A stretch of DNA of 64,000 nucleotides. Origin: Ricinus communis (taxonomy: Eukaryota; Streptophyta; Magnoliopsida; Malpighiales; Euphorbiaceae). This document shows, in pieces, positions 1 through 9,969 of this stretch. Made by a program: the position numbers and the translations under genes. Location: contig NC_063260.1 of NCBI RefSeq assembly GCF_019578655.1, forward strand, positions 24,328,888 to 24,392,887, given 5' to 3'. Numbering within the stretch: position 1 is the stretch's first letter; each line of letters opens with the position of its first letter. The notes beneath the pieces were generated by a model. It was given only the letters and a program-made list of their open reading frames with translations, did not search any database and was not told the DNA's origin.

Positions 1-2
1 TG

Positions 3-247
3 CAATCGACAAAGGAGAGAGGGATTAAAAGTGTCGTGTTTTGTGGAGATGCAAAGGCGGTTCTTGACAGCTTAAATGGCTCAGTAAATCTTTCATGCAA
101 AGGAGGATTCTACTTTGATGTCCAAAAGATGCTTGATGGCAGTTTCTTTTGTTTTTTTGTTGGTAAAAATACAAACTAGGAGGCTCATGCACTGGCCAAG
201 AATGCCCTCACTTACGGATCTTTTAACTCGAATTTCACAACCCAAGT
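3..247 (+). pseudogene. RNase H-like domain fragment of a non-LTR-type retroelement
   Basis: Reading from base 3 gives a C-terminal RNase H-like stretch of the kind found at the end of plant LINE-type polyproteins and their relics (RVT_3 family). It contains a FCGDAKAVLDSLNG segment, comparable to the usual FESD-x-VV-I pattern, and ends in EAHALAKNAL, comparable to the usual AHxLAxxAL tail. An in-frame TAG at about 177-179 separates the two parts and another stop follows at about 246-248. The upstream part lies outside the window. I infer a dead fragment. It is on the opposite strand to the similar relic at 1,226-1,517, so the two are probably separate copies. Confidence 0.5.
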
Positions 248-1225
248 GATGTGGTAGCAGAACTCTTTTGGCTTCTAAATCCTTTTGATTGAATGGAATG
301 AAGCTTCTATCTTTGGAAAAAAGAAAAAAATAATTTCAAGCTCAAGACAGTTTTATCCAAAAATTTGAAATTTCACTTCAAACAAAAGCATAAACATCAA
401 CAGGTCCAACCTGAAGATATAGCAAAAACTTAGTCTATCACCATAATAGAAAGCAAAGCCCTTTTAGCTTTGGAAAATAATTTCCTATTTCATGTAGTAC
501 AACTGTATAACTATATTGCAGAAAATGCCATGTGAGTGATAATGGTTCGGGGACCATGAAATGGTCCAAGAAGACGACCAAAGCCATGGTCCATAAGTAA
601 AAATATGATTATTTGCCCCAAAGTCAAATAAAAGCTTATCTTTAAATTTCTAAAGTGGAAGAGGCCTAAAAGGAAGTAAACATGGGGAAATGCTTAACTT
701 GATAGAGAATTTGTATCACGCTACTGTGGATGAATGACAAGCAAAGTCATTCTTTGCACACAGAAAGAAATAGGGTATATTGGTCTGCTCCACCATGGCA
801 GGCCTTACGGGGCGGCTTTGTCTATCCCCGCAGGCCTTATGGGTAGCTTTTAGTTTGCTTCCCCAGTTCACTTTCTCATTATTAAGACCTCTCATTTTTC
901 TTTCCAGAGTTTGTGGTCCTTAAATTGCCTTAAAAATAATCACTTTCAATAGGTATAGTAGAATTATGTTAAGGCTAGAACTCCTCCTGTTAAGGCTTTT
1001 TCTTTTTTCTTTTAGCATATATACTGTTAAGGCTAAGATTGAAGAATTACAAGTTTTATGTCAGTACTTTTAAAATATTACATATTCTTTAATTTTTACT
1101 TTCAGCTATTTTAGTAAATTCTGAATTTTTTTAAAAGACTGATTCATAAAATACATGTTTTAGATAATTATATTATTTTGACAATTTTTTTTAAGGATGT
1201 ACGTAGCTTCTTCTTTATGTCGCAT
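248..1225. other. Non-coding spacer
   Basis: No gene is recognisable. A short imperfect direct repeat built on GCAGGCCTTA lies at about 799-855. The rest is AT-rich sequence without long open frames. Confidence 0.6.
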
Positions 1226-1517
1226 TTATCTATTTTTTATATAGAATTTATAACTTATGTCGCATTTATCTGTTGTGGCCTTGAACATATCACAAATGGC
1301 TTTTGCATCTATTTCAAAATTAGCATTGCTCCAGCCTTCATCAACAGCTATTTTCATAGGCTCGGAAGATGGCAATTCCTTCCTCTCCGTTGCAAAATTT
1401 GCTGCGATATTGACTCTATCATTTGGGATTCTCTGTTTTTGCAAATTATGCCTTCCTTGTGCTCTGGACGAACATCATGTCAAAGTTCACTTTTATCCAT
1501 CCAAGTTGAGGGCATGA
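1226..1517 (-). pseudogene. RNase H-like relic, the part left of the copia insertion
   Basis: On the minus strand, three frames of one short stretch each carry part of an RNase H-like domain. The first, near 1,500, contains LGWIKVNFD, the classic start of the RVT_3 domain. Further on is GWSNANFEIDAKAICDMF, matching the GWSxxxFExDAKAV block that carries an acidic catalytic position. The frame changes between the blocks, so the gene is broken. With the zf-RVT relic at 6,667-7,232 on the same strand it looks like one older sequence that the copia element split. Confidence 0.5.
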
Positions 1518-1536
1518 ACAACAGGCATGTACGTAT

Positions 1537-1541
1537 GGAAT
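1537..1541. repeat. Left target-site duplication of the copia element
   Basis: GGAAT directly precedes the 5' LTR. The 5 bases after the 3' LTR (6,662-6,666) are GGAAC, one substitution away. Five bases is the usual Ty1/copia target duplication. Confidence 0.75.
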
Positions 1542-1870
1542 TGTTGAAGACAGTAGACTAAAGAAAGCAGAAAAGATAGCCTCAGACGCTGCACAGGCAG
1601 AAAAGCCTGTGCAGGGCTACTCGTCACAGGCTACTGTGCAGGGCTACTCATCACATGTTACAGGAAAAGGGAGCAACTATTCCTGTGACAAGGAGTGGTC
1701 ACTTCGATCTTTCCTAAACAGAAAGGGACATTGGACAGAGTTTACAAGGCAACCAGTATAGATTAGGCTACCGTTGTACATCTTGTATATATACTAAATC
1801 ATCAAACATTGTAATCTTAGAATTCTAGAACAATAAAAACTACTTCATCACAGATTACTTCATTTTAACA
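1542..1870 (+). repeat. 5' LTR of the copia element
   Basis: It begins TGTTGAAGAC and ends TTTTAACA. A TATA-like TTGTATATATACTA lies at about 1,785-1,797, followed by AATAAAAAC at about 1,830, consistent with U3-R order. The PBS follows with no spacer. Confidence 0.93.
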
Positions 1871-1882
1871 TGGTATCAGAGC
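1871..1882 (+). other. Primer-binding site (initiator tRNA-Met type)
   Basis: TGGTATCAGAGC directly follows the 5' LTR. This is the standard plant copia primer site, complementary to the 3' end of initiator tRNA-Met. Confidence 0.93.
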
Positions 1883-1958
1883 AGGTTTTAAACCTGTGAA
1901 GAATCAATCAAAGCAAACAAAAACCAACCCTATTTCTGCTCAGAACTAAAAGTTCATC

Positions 1959-2582
1959 ATGTCCCAAAACGACAACAAACTAACCAGTGTAATTTTGAAA
2001 GGAAATCAAAATTACTTTGAATGGTCGAAGTCTGCCTACATCAGCCTCAGTGGTAGGAGGAAACTAGGGTTTGTCACAGGGACAAAACCCAGACTCAAAC
2101 CAGTGAGACCAGAGGCCCCGACCGAAGAAGAAGCAGAAAAAATAGAAAAATGGCAAACCAATGACCATATGGTAATGTCAATGTTAACCAACACCAAGGA
2201 ACCTCAAATATCAAGATTATGTATGTTGTTAGAGTCATCAGAGGCAATATGGACAAAAGTAAAAGGATTATACGGGCATCAACAGAACTTCGCACACATA
2301 TTCAACCTTAAACAAGAACTTGCACAAATCACTCAAGGGACGAAAAGTGGCTCGGAATATGCCACAGAAATTCTTACCAGATGGGAAGAGCTTCAAAACT
2401 ATCTTCCCCCGACAACAGATTCACAAGAAATCCAAAAAAGGACTGAACAAGATCTAGTTTACACATACTTGGGAGGATTGGACTCAAGCTACGAAAGCTT
2501 GAGATCGCAAATCTTCCTGTTGACCGAGCTTCTAAAAATAGATGTTGTAATCGCAATCATCCAGCGAGAAGAAACTCGCTGA
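1959..2582 (+). pseudogene. copia gag (capsid-like UBN2/Retrotran_gag family)
   Basis: An open stretch of 207 codons starts at ATG 1,959, about 75 bp after the PBS. It has the typical copia Gag features: an N-terminal L-x-G-x-NYFEWSKS segment, a central W-x-x-L-x-x-x-YG-like block and a YLGGLDSSYESLRSQI block near the C-terminus. It ends at TGA 2,580, but the same frame continues with Gag-like sequence to the zinc knuckle at 2,700. The stop is therefore probably a mutation, not the natural end. It would form virus-like particles in an intact element. Confidence 0.85.
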
Positions 2583-3200
2583 AGCCTTATGAATGCCTCT
2601 CTCTCACTCGAAATTGCCGACAATCGCGCCTGCTCCACTCGACGCCTCCCTGCCCACGACATGGCTCGGCCAAGGGGAGAACCGAGCAGCGTCAAACGGT
2701 GTGACCACTGTAAAAAATAGGATCATCTTTGCGAGGCCTGCTGGTTCCTTCACCCCGAGCTAAAACCCAATCAAGGACGGGAGAGAGGAGCGGCAAGGCG
2801 AGGCGGAAGTGGCATTCTGCTAGAGGGAGCGGTGGTGAGAGAAGAGGTTCGGCTAGGGGGAGTGGCGGGGAGAGAAGCAGAAGGAGAAGGCAGAAAAACC
2901 TCTAATGGAAAGGGTATATGTGAAGAATTTTATGCGGGATCCGAAAATTACCTGACCCGACCTGATTTTTCTGCCTCGACCCGACCCAGTTCCGTCAACC
3001 CAACCCGACCAGGTTTCGTCAACCAGACCCGACCCGGTCCATCTGCTCCGGCCCAACAACCCGACCCAGCAGTTTTCAACATGCATCTCACCCATTTGCT
3101 GTCCCAAATCCAAGCCCTAGTCCAACAGCAATCAAATGGGTCAGGTTCGGTATCTCACTCTTCTCTAAAAACTGCAAATTTTTATCAAAATAATCACTAG
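2583..3200 (+). pseudogene. copia Gag zinc knuckle and proline/arginine-rich linker
   Basis: This is in the same frame as gag. A knuckle of the plant copia form lies at about 2,700-2,755: CDHCKK, then an in-frame TAG at 2,718, then DHLCEACWFLHPEL. Downstream, codons at about 2,950-3,066 give an imperfect TRP-x-x-x-NP array from a GACCCGACC-type minisatellite. The frame stops at TAG 3,198, where protease normally has Trp before its active-site loop. Confidence 0.7.
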
Positions 3201-3671
3201 ATCATTGATTCCAGAGCCACCGATCACATGTCCTGGAATCCAATGAATCTGTAAAATCTTACACCCATTGTTGATTCCCAACATGTGACGGTCGCCAATG
3301 GAAATAAGACCACTATTTATGGCCAAGGCACTACCACGCTACTTAATAAACAATTACATAATGTATTATTATTACTTGACTTTAAATCCAATTTATTGTC
3401 TGTTGCCAAATTAACTCGTGATTTAAATTACAATGTTATTTTCTCACAATCTTCAGTGCAATTTCAGGATCGAGTAACAAGGAAGACGATTGGTGAAGGG
3501 CGACTAGAAAAAGGGTTGTATTATCTTGTCAACCCAACCAGCCAATGCCTCACAGCCTCTCCCACTGTCAATCAAGGCATGTTGATGCATTGGCGGTTTG
3601 GGCATCCATCTGATTCTGTTTTGAATAAATTATTTTGTTATAAATTGAATTCTAGTTGTTGTGATGTGTGA
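3201..3671 (+). pseudogene. copia protease and gag_pre-integrase domain
   Basis: The stretch begins IIDSRATDHM, the copia aspartic protease loop (normally DSGATDHM). The Gly of DSG is Arg here, which should impair catalysis. A stop at about 3,255 interrupts it. From 3,285 the frame runs through HNVLLLLDFKSNLLSVAKL and ends with the gag_pre-integrs signature HWRFGHPS near 3,590. TGA at 3,669 then breaks the link to integrase. Confidence 0.8.
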
Positions 3672-4610
3672 AAATTTTTAAAACATACTCGCTTGTCTTT
3701 TCCTTTATCTTCCACTGTCTCTACCAAACCGTTTGAATTAATCCATCCTGATGTTTGGGGACCTGCCTCTGTTGAATCTTATGATCACTACAGATATTTT
3801 GTCACATTCATTGATGACTATTCCCGCATTACTTGGGTTTTCTTACTTAAAGGAAAAAATGAGGTTTTCACTTACTTTCAAGAATTTTTTCATTTTATTC
3901 AAAATCAGTATGATACCAACATTAAAATCTTCCAGTCAGATAATGGTACTGAGTATGTCAACAAATATTTCACTGATTTCTTTAAACAAAAGGGTATTTT
4001 GCATCAAACTACGCGCATTAACACCCCCGAACAAAATGGATTTTCTGAAAGAAAAAATCGCCACCTTCTTGAAGTCACTAGGACTTTACTTTTCCACAAT
4101 CATGTCCCTAATATCTATTGGTCCGATGCCATTCTTACTGCCACATATCTGATTAACCGATTACCTAGCGTCACCTTACAGAATCTAAGCCCATTAGAAA
4201 TTCTGAAAGGACGCAAAATAGAATTAGGGCATATCAGAGTTTTGGGATGCATTTGTTATGTTCATGTCAGACGCCATCATAAGTTTGACACTAGTTCTGT
4301 TAAACCATTTTCTTAGGGTACTCCTCCCAAAAAAAGGGGTATAAATGTTATGATCCTTCTACTCACAAGACATATGTATCACGAGATGTCTCCTTTAGTG
4401 AAAATGAGTCTTATTATTCTCGTCCCTGTCAAACCCCTTTATCACACACTTATGGGCCACACACTCCTTTATTTTCGCACAATTTTGTTTTGTCTGACAG
4501 CAGCCATCAAGACTAGGATGCTCACCCCGAGGGAGACTCAGAACCAACTATCCCCTCAAGTGCAATTCCTTCAGGGGGAGGAAGTGATCACATCGCCTTA
4601 GAAGATGGAT
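3672..4610 (+). pseudogene. copia integrase
   Basis: The integrase core (rve) reads from about 3,693 to 4,316 in the gag frame. The DDE residues are visible: Asp in HPDVWGP (3,750), Asp in SDNGTEY (3,939) and Glu in FSERKN (4,047). A C-terminal block with INRLPS and LGC-x-CYVH follows before a TAG at 4,314. Beyond that only out-of-frame remnants of the integrase tail remain, to about 4,610. The catalytic triad survives but the reading frame does not. Confidence 0.88.
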
Positions 4611-4800
4611 CTGAAGCTACTCAAGAAGCAATTGCCTTGAGATGATCTACTCGACAGACTCGTCCTCCGGTAAAACTTCTAGACTATGTATCTCACAAGG
4701 TATCGTATCCAATTTAACACTTCATCACATATGATAACATCTAAAGCACATAACGGACCTACCTAAGCAACATTACAGCTCACACCGAACCCATATCCTT

Positions 4801-6332
4801 CTATGAAGTCAACACCAACCCAAAGTGGTGTGAGGCCATGAAAGAAGAACTTCAAGCCCTAGAGAAAAACCACACTTGGGACGTTGTGCCTCTACCACCA
4901 ATAAAAAAAAACCGTAGGATGCAAATGGGTATACAAGATAAAATATAAGAGTGATGGGACAGTTGAGAGGCACAAAGCTATATTAGTAGCCAGTAGATTC
5001 ACTCAAACCTACGGAGTTGATTACCAAGAAGCTTTTGCCCCTGTTGCAAAAATGAACACTGTTCGAATTTTATTATCTATTGCTACTAACCTAGGGTGGA
5101 ATCTTTTTCAAATGGACGTGAAAAATGCCTTTTTTCAAGGTAACTTAGAAGAAGAAGTATACATGACTCTTCCCCCCGGGGCATAAATCTACATCAGACT
5201 CCTCCCTAGTATGTAAACTAAAAAAGGCTATCTACGGATTGAAACAGTCTTCAAAAGCATAGTATGCCAAATTAAGCCTCTTTCTTTTGAATATTAGTTT
5301 CAGTAAAAGCACCTCTGATTCCTCTATATTTGTTAAGCATACACACACATATACTATTGTTGTCCTTGTATATGTTGATGACATCATAATAATAAGAAAT
5401 GATGACCAAGAAATTGAAAAAGTCAAGCAAAGTCTAAAAAGAGAGTTTGACATCAAAGACTTAGGTCAACTGTCATATTTTCTTGGAATTGAAATGGCCA
5501 AATCAGATAAAGGACTATTCTTGTCTTAAAGAAATTATGCCCTCGATCTACTAAAGGAGACTGAAAAACTGGGAGTCAAGCCAACCAACACTCCAATGGA
5601 AACTAATGTCAGACTTAATTTGGAAGATGGCGAGCATGTCTCAGACATAGGTCAATATCAGCGTCTGGTAGGGAAGTTAATCTACTTAACCGTCACAAGG
5701 CTTGATTTTGCATATGCTGTAAGCATGGTAAGCCAATTCATGCACGCACCTTGTACCAGTCACTTAGAAGCTATCGACATGATACTTAGGTATCTCAAGG
5801 GCACCCCAGGGCAAGGAATCTGGATGAAGAAAAATAACACTAACACCATAGTTGGCTTCTCTGATGCAGATTGGGCAGGGAGCTGTGATAGAAAATCAAC
5901 CACAGGTTTTTGCACCTTCGTAGGAGGAAACTTGGTGACTTGGAAAAGTAAGAAATAAAGTGTTGTGGCAAGGTCTAGTGTAGAAGCTGAGTATCGAGCC
6001 ATGGCCTCTACAACCAGTGAACTTACTTGGATCAAGCAAGTCCTCCAAGACTTAAAAATCGGATGCAATGGACCTATAAAAATGTATTGTGACAATCAGG
6101 CAGCACGTCATATTGCATCCAATCCAGTGTTTCATGAACGTATCAAACACATTGAAGTGGACTGCCATTTCATCAGAGAGAAAGTACAATCAAGGAAAAT
6201 TGAAACACCATTCGTCAGAATCCAAGATCAGCTGACCGATATCTTTACAAAAGCTCTCAATAAAAATATTCACCAAATCATTCTCAGCAAGATGGGTTCA
6301 ATCAACCTCTACGAACCCATCTTGAGGGGGAG
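4801..6332 (+). pseudogene. copia reverse transcriptase and RNase H
   Basis: RVT_2 starts near 4,817 (NPKWCEAMKEEL). It shifts frame at the A-run 4,903-4,911 and again near the C-run at 5,171-5,180. Visible blocks are DYQEAFAPVAKM, FQMDVKNAFFQGNLEEEVYM, AIYGLKQS, the catalytic YVDD (5,371-5,382) and the YFLGIE block. RNase H covers about 5,850-6,300, with SDADWAGS, ARSSVEAEYRAM and the CDNQAA block. In-frame stops occur at about 5,527 and 5,956. All hallmark residues remain, so the element was competent before it decayed. Confidence 0.92.
6321..6332 (+). other. Polypurine tract of the copia element
   Basis: CTTGAGGGGGAG directly precedes the 3' LTR. This is the usual second-strand priming site. 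Confidence 0.85.
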
Positions 6333-6661
6333 TGTTGAAGACAATAGACTAAAGAAAGTAGAAAAGATAGCCTCAGACACTGCACAGGCAGAAAAGCCTG
6401 TGCAGGGCTACTCATCATAGGCTACTGTACAGTGTTACTCATCACAGGCTACAGGAAAAGGGAGCAATCATCCCTGTGACAGGGAGTGGTCACTTCGACC
6501 TTCCCTAAACAGAAAGGGACGTTGGACAGAGTTTACAAGGCAACCAGTATAGATTAGGCTACCGTTGTACATCTTGTATATATACTAAATCATCAAATAT
6601 TGTAATCTTAGAATTCTACAACAATAAAAACTACTTCACCACAGATTACTTTATTTTAATA
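6333..6661 (+). repeat. 3' LTR of the copia element
   Basis: It is 329 bp, collinear with 1,542-1,870 without indels. It begins TGTTGAAGAC; the terminal CA has become TA. GGAAC follows as the right copy of the target duplication. Confidence 0.92.
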
Positions 6662-6666
6662 GGAAC

Positions 6667-7232
6667 TTGTCGCTCTGAGGAATCAATCTTGTAATTCTTT
6701 TCCAAGCGTTGAGGGATCTTGTTGCTATTTTAAGAGATCAGCAGGGCAGAAGTTCTGCCTTTGAACACAAACCGATTAATAGATAGCCAAATCTTCCAGC
6801 ATAAGAAGCAAGCTTAGAGATGAAATTTTGATTTCTTAGCCTTTTGAATATATCAATAATACTTTCCCACCAAGACACAACATTAGGAAAGCCACTTCTG
6901 TTTGGTTTGTAAGCTAAATTACTTACAAAACCAACTTTAAAAAGTATGATCATAGAAGAAAAAAAGATAAATAAATAAATAAATAAAAGGAGATAGATAG
7001 TTTCTTGCTCCTTGTCACAAATTAGGCACCTCTCAAGGTCTGAACTTTTTCTTTGAAAGCAATTAAATTGGGTTGGCAGGGATAAATGAAGACCTTGCTC
7101 GATGCTTAAAACCCATCCTCTAAAAAATGTTGACGTGTATTCATTGTTTCCAACTAGCGCGGAGAATATATATATCATTATTGGCCCTGCGCCATCAAAA
7201 CTTTGCAATGGTCTTTTTGAGGAAAAGACCAT
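6667..7232 (-). pseudogene. zf-RVT (non-LTR reverse transcriptase C-terminal) relic, right of the copia insertion
   Basis: An open frame of 164 codons on the minus strand contains the zf-RVT pattern. RGWVLSIEQGLHLSLPTQFN is followed by RCLICDKEQETI, the first Cys pair, and then a WWESIIDIFKRLRNQ block. The expected HLFxxC second half is replaced by a TTTA/ATTT microsatellite expansion (about 6,968-6,990). An internal stop near 6,738 ends it. Read on past the copia element, the minus strand continues with the RNase H relic at 1,226-1,517, in the normal domain order for a LINE-type ORF2. Confidence 0.55.
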
Positions 7233-9228
7233 AGAGAAAGATACAAAACGACCTAGAATTTTAAATTCTTTATTTTAAAAATTTATAGAATGAAATAATA
7301 TTTTAATATATTTTTTAATCTTTTAAATATAAAATAACGAGTCTAATTAATTTAATAAATATATTATATATTTAATTTAATTAATTTTTCTTATTGATAA
7401 AAATTTCAAAATAATACAAAAAAGTAATACTATTAATACAATAAAAATAAAAACAAAATAAATAATACAATATAAAGAGTATATTGAATTTAAATAAATA
7501 TTTTTATTTTTTATATTTAAATATTTTTAAGATACTTTTTATTATAAAAATTATATTTTTTAAAATAAAGAGCATTATCGAAATGCTCTAATAAGCTCTT
7601 AAATTATGGTCATTATCCATTATAGAGAATATATATAAAATTTAATTTTTTAAAAGTCTCATTAATTCATCCTTATTTTCTAAAATAATTTATTAGACAC
7701 ATTCTCTCATTTTAAATTTAAGAAGAAAAAAATATTTTTTAAGTATATATTATTTTTCTCTCTTATTTTTTTAAAAATTATATTTCTTTTCTTAATCATT
7801 TTTTCTTTTTATTTTATTATGAAAAACTAATTAGCAAATAAAATAAAAAATATTATTAAAATATATTTTCATTTCAAAATAAACTAAAATAAAAGTTTTA
7901 TAATTTATAATTAATATTTTAAAATAAATGAAAATAAAAAGTTATTTATTTATAATTTAATAAGAAAAAATAGATTGCAAAACAGCTTTTATCATTGTTC
8001 TTTTCTCTGCTTGGGAGAGAAGATTGCTTATGCGAGAGGTTTTTCTTTTTTTTAGCTCTGAACCTCGTTGCAAAAATATTTATATTTTTTTTATAAAAAA
8101 ATGATTTTTTAAATTTTTTTTAAAACTATAGCTTTGATTTTCCTTTTTTTTTTTTTGTTTTTGATAAAGTAATTAAAAATAATCGAAAAGAAATGATTTT
8201 ATATTTAAAAAAAATAAAAAAAATAATATCTTTTAAAAAAAATTTATACAGTATAAACGATATCATTTTTTTTATTAATTTGAAGATATTTATGAAAGGT
8301 TACTTCTTTCTTTTTAAGAAGGTGAGGGCTTCAATCCTTGACCTCCCGAAAATTGACGGAAGCCTCCCTGAATCTAAATGTTGAACTTGGAAGTCAATAG
8401 GTGCTTATTGAGGAGTATTATGATTGGAATAAATGTTGGGCTTCTATTTGAGGCTATTCCCCAAGCCACCAATGGTTTCAGGCCCAAGAAAGATCAGTCA
8501 TACAACCCACACTTTGAAGCAATTATCTAACTTATCTTTTTCTATTAATATTCAACCCCACGAACACGATTCTCCTCGGCCATACTTAGAGCAATCTCCA
8601 CTGCACGAATGCTCATCACCCACCTCCCTCAATGCTGCCTTCTCAGCCGTCACGGTGGACATCGAAAGATACAAAAAAAAAAAAAAACAAGATTAACAAT
8701 AACAATACGGCCACTCTCACTAGCAACTGAACGACGAGCTTCCTACTATCTCAAGACGACCTCAAAAACGTTTCTTTTGACCAATTCTGGTGACTCCTCC
8801 ATTGCGCATCACCGTGAGGATGGAATGAGTTTAGTGACCTGACATAGCGAAAGATCTAGAATTAAAATTGGATTTCTGTCTTTGCATCGTTTCCCTCATA
8901 CTGTGTACTGATTGGTTTATGGATGATTAATTGATAAGAATATAGGGTAATGGTGATGGAATGATGGTGATATAGTGGATGAGATGGTGATACTGGATAT
9001 TCAACTGCGAATTTTAGATTTAAGGATTAAAGAGCATAGAGATGAATGGATGATCGTGAATTGGAGGATGAGGGAAGGGCAATTCGGGAATTTAGAGTGA
9101 ATATGCATAAGGTCAAGCGGATTGGCTCATGTGCTGAGTTTACCGTCCGGTTGGTCTAAATCCATCTAAGATTTTTTGCCTTTTAATTTATTTTTATTTT
9201 AGGTACGTTTAAGTTAAATTGGTAAAAT
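7233..9228. other. AT-rich intergenic DNA
   Basis: About 7,260-8,260 is extremely AT-rich and holds no long frame. From 8,300 to 8,850 the composition is more balanced, with a poly-A run near 8,675. The two short open frames there match nothing I recognise; it may be an old retroposed fragment. Confidence 0.5.
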
Positions 9229-9969
9229 ATAAAGTTATTGAAATTCGTTCCGTTTTAAACGGCCGAGATATCTCATTTTATTAAAAAAAAAATATATTTT
9301 GTATTAGTCAAAATCTCTACCATTTCTGACCGGAATGACCGAAATTAAACTGATATTATCATTTCGGTCAAGATTAACAAAATATGTAAAACTAAAGCAA
9401 CTTTATAGAAAATAAATATATCATTGAATTGAGTTAAGTAATTCGGTAACACTTAATCCTAACACAATAAAATTTCTTTTCACTCTATTAATGAAAATAA
9501 ATTAAAATCTAAAATCTCAAAATAATTATCTTTTTATCTTTATCTATCATCTCATCTTGCATTCTACAGTTTGATTATATTTTTTTTTTACTAATTCATA
9601 ATTTCTTATAATCTAATCTATATTATTTAATAATAACAACTTAAAAACTTATGTAATTTAATTTTCATAGTTTTGTCTCACAAAATAATATTTTATAATT
9701 TAGTCGACGATGTTATAGAAAAAGATTTCATTATTATAATTCTATAATAATGAAAAGTTGGATATATTTGTACTTATTGTTTTTACAATATACTATTTAA
9801 TTAGATTATAGATAATAATTTTATAATATTATATTTTAATAATTTAAAATTGAATTATATATATAATTCGGAATAGTCTGAAACGGGATGCCGAAATACT
9901 TCGATACCAAAATGTCTCATTCCAATAATAAATTTGAAATAATGGTCGGAATAAAATTCATAACTTTAC
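9229..9969. mobile_element. Candidate non-autonomous DNA transposon (MITE-like) with short inverted ends
   Basis: The left end reads AAAGTTATTGAAATTCGTTCCG and the complement of the right end reads AAAGTTATGAATTTTATTCCG. These are about 20-bp imperfect inverted termini roughly 740 bp apart. Both sub-terminal regions also carry related TCGG/CCGA-rich motifs (ATCTCATTTTATT on the left, TCTCATTCC on the right). No transposase is visible and I could not fix a target duplication, so this is tentative. Confidence 0.3.

Larger units (their letters stand above)
1542..6661 (+). mobile_element. Ty1/copia LTR retrotransposon, degenerate, plus strand
   Basis: The element has paired 329-bp LTRs, a primer site matching initiator tRNA-Met, a polypurine tract, and domains in the order gag, zinc knuckle, protease, integrase, RT, RNase H. 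Integrase before RT defines Ty1/copia. It has at least eight in-frame stops and several frameshifts, many at homopolymer runs (for example the A-run at 4,903-4,911), so it cannot encode its own polyprotein. A hand comparison of the LTRs gives about 22 differences in 329 bp, 19 of them transitions, consistent with decay of methylated DNA. A one-base-imperfect 5-bp target duplication flanks it. Confidence 0.95.

Noticed and set aside
6738..7232. A 164-residue host gene on the minus strand
   Set aside because: zf-RVT motifs and a microsatellite inside the frame mark it as a retroelement relic.
8433..8842. Small protein genes near the poly-A run
   Set aside because: No conserved motif, overlapping frames of equal length, and AT-rich surroundings; likely random or an old retroposed piece.
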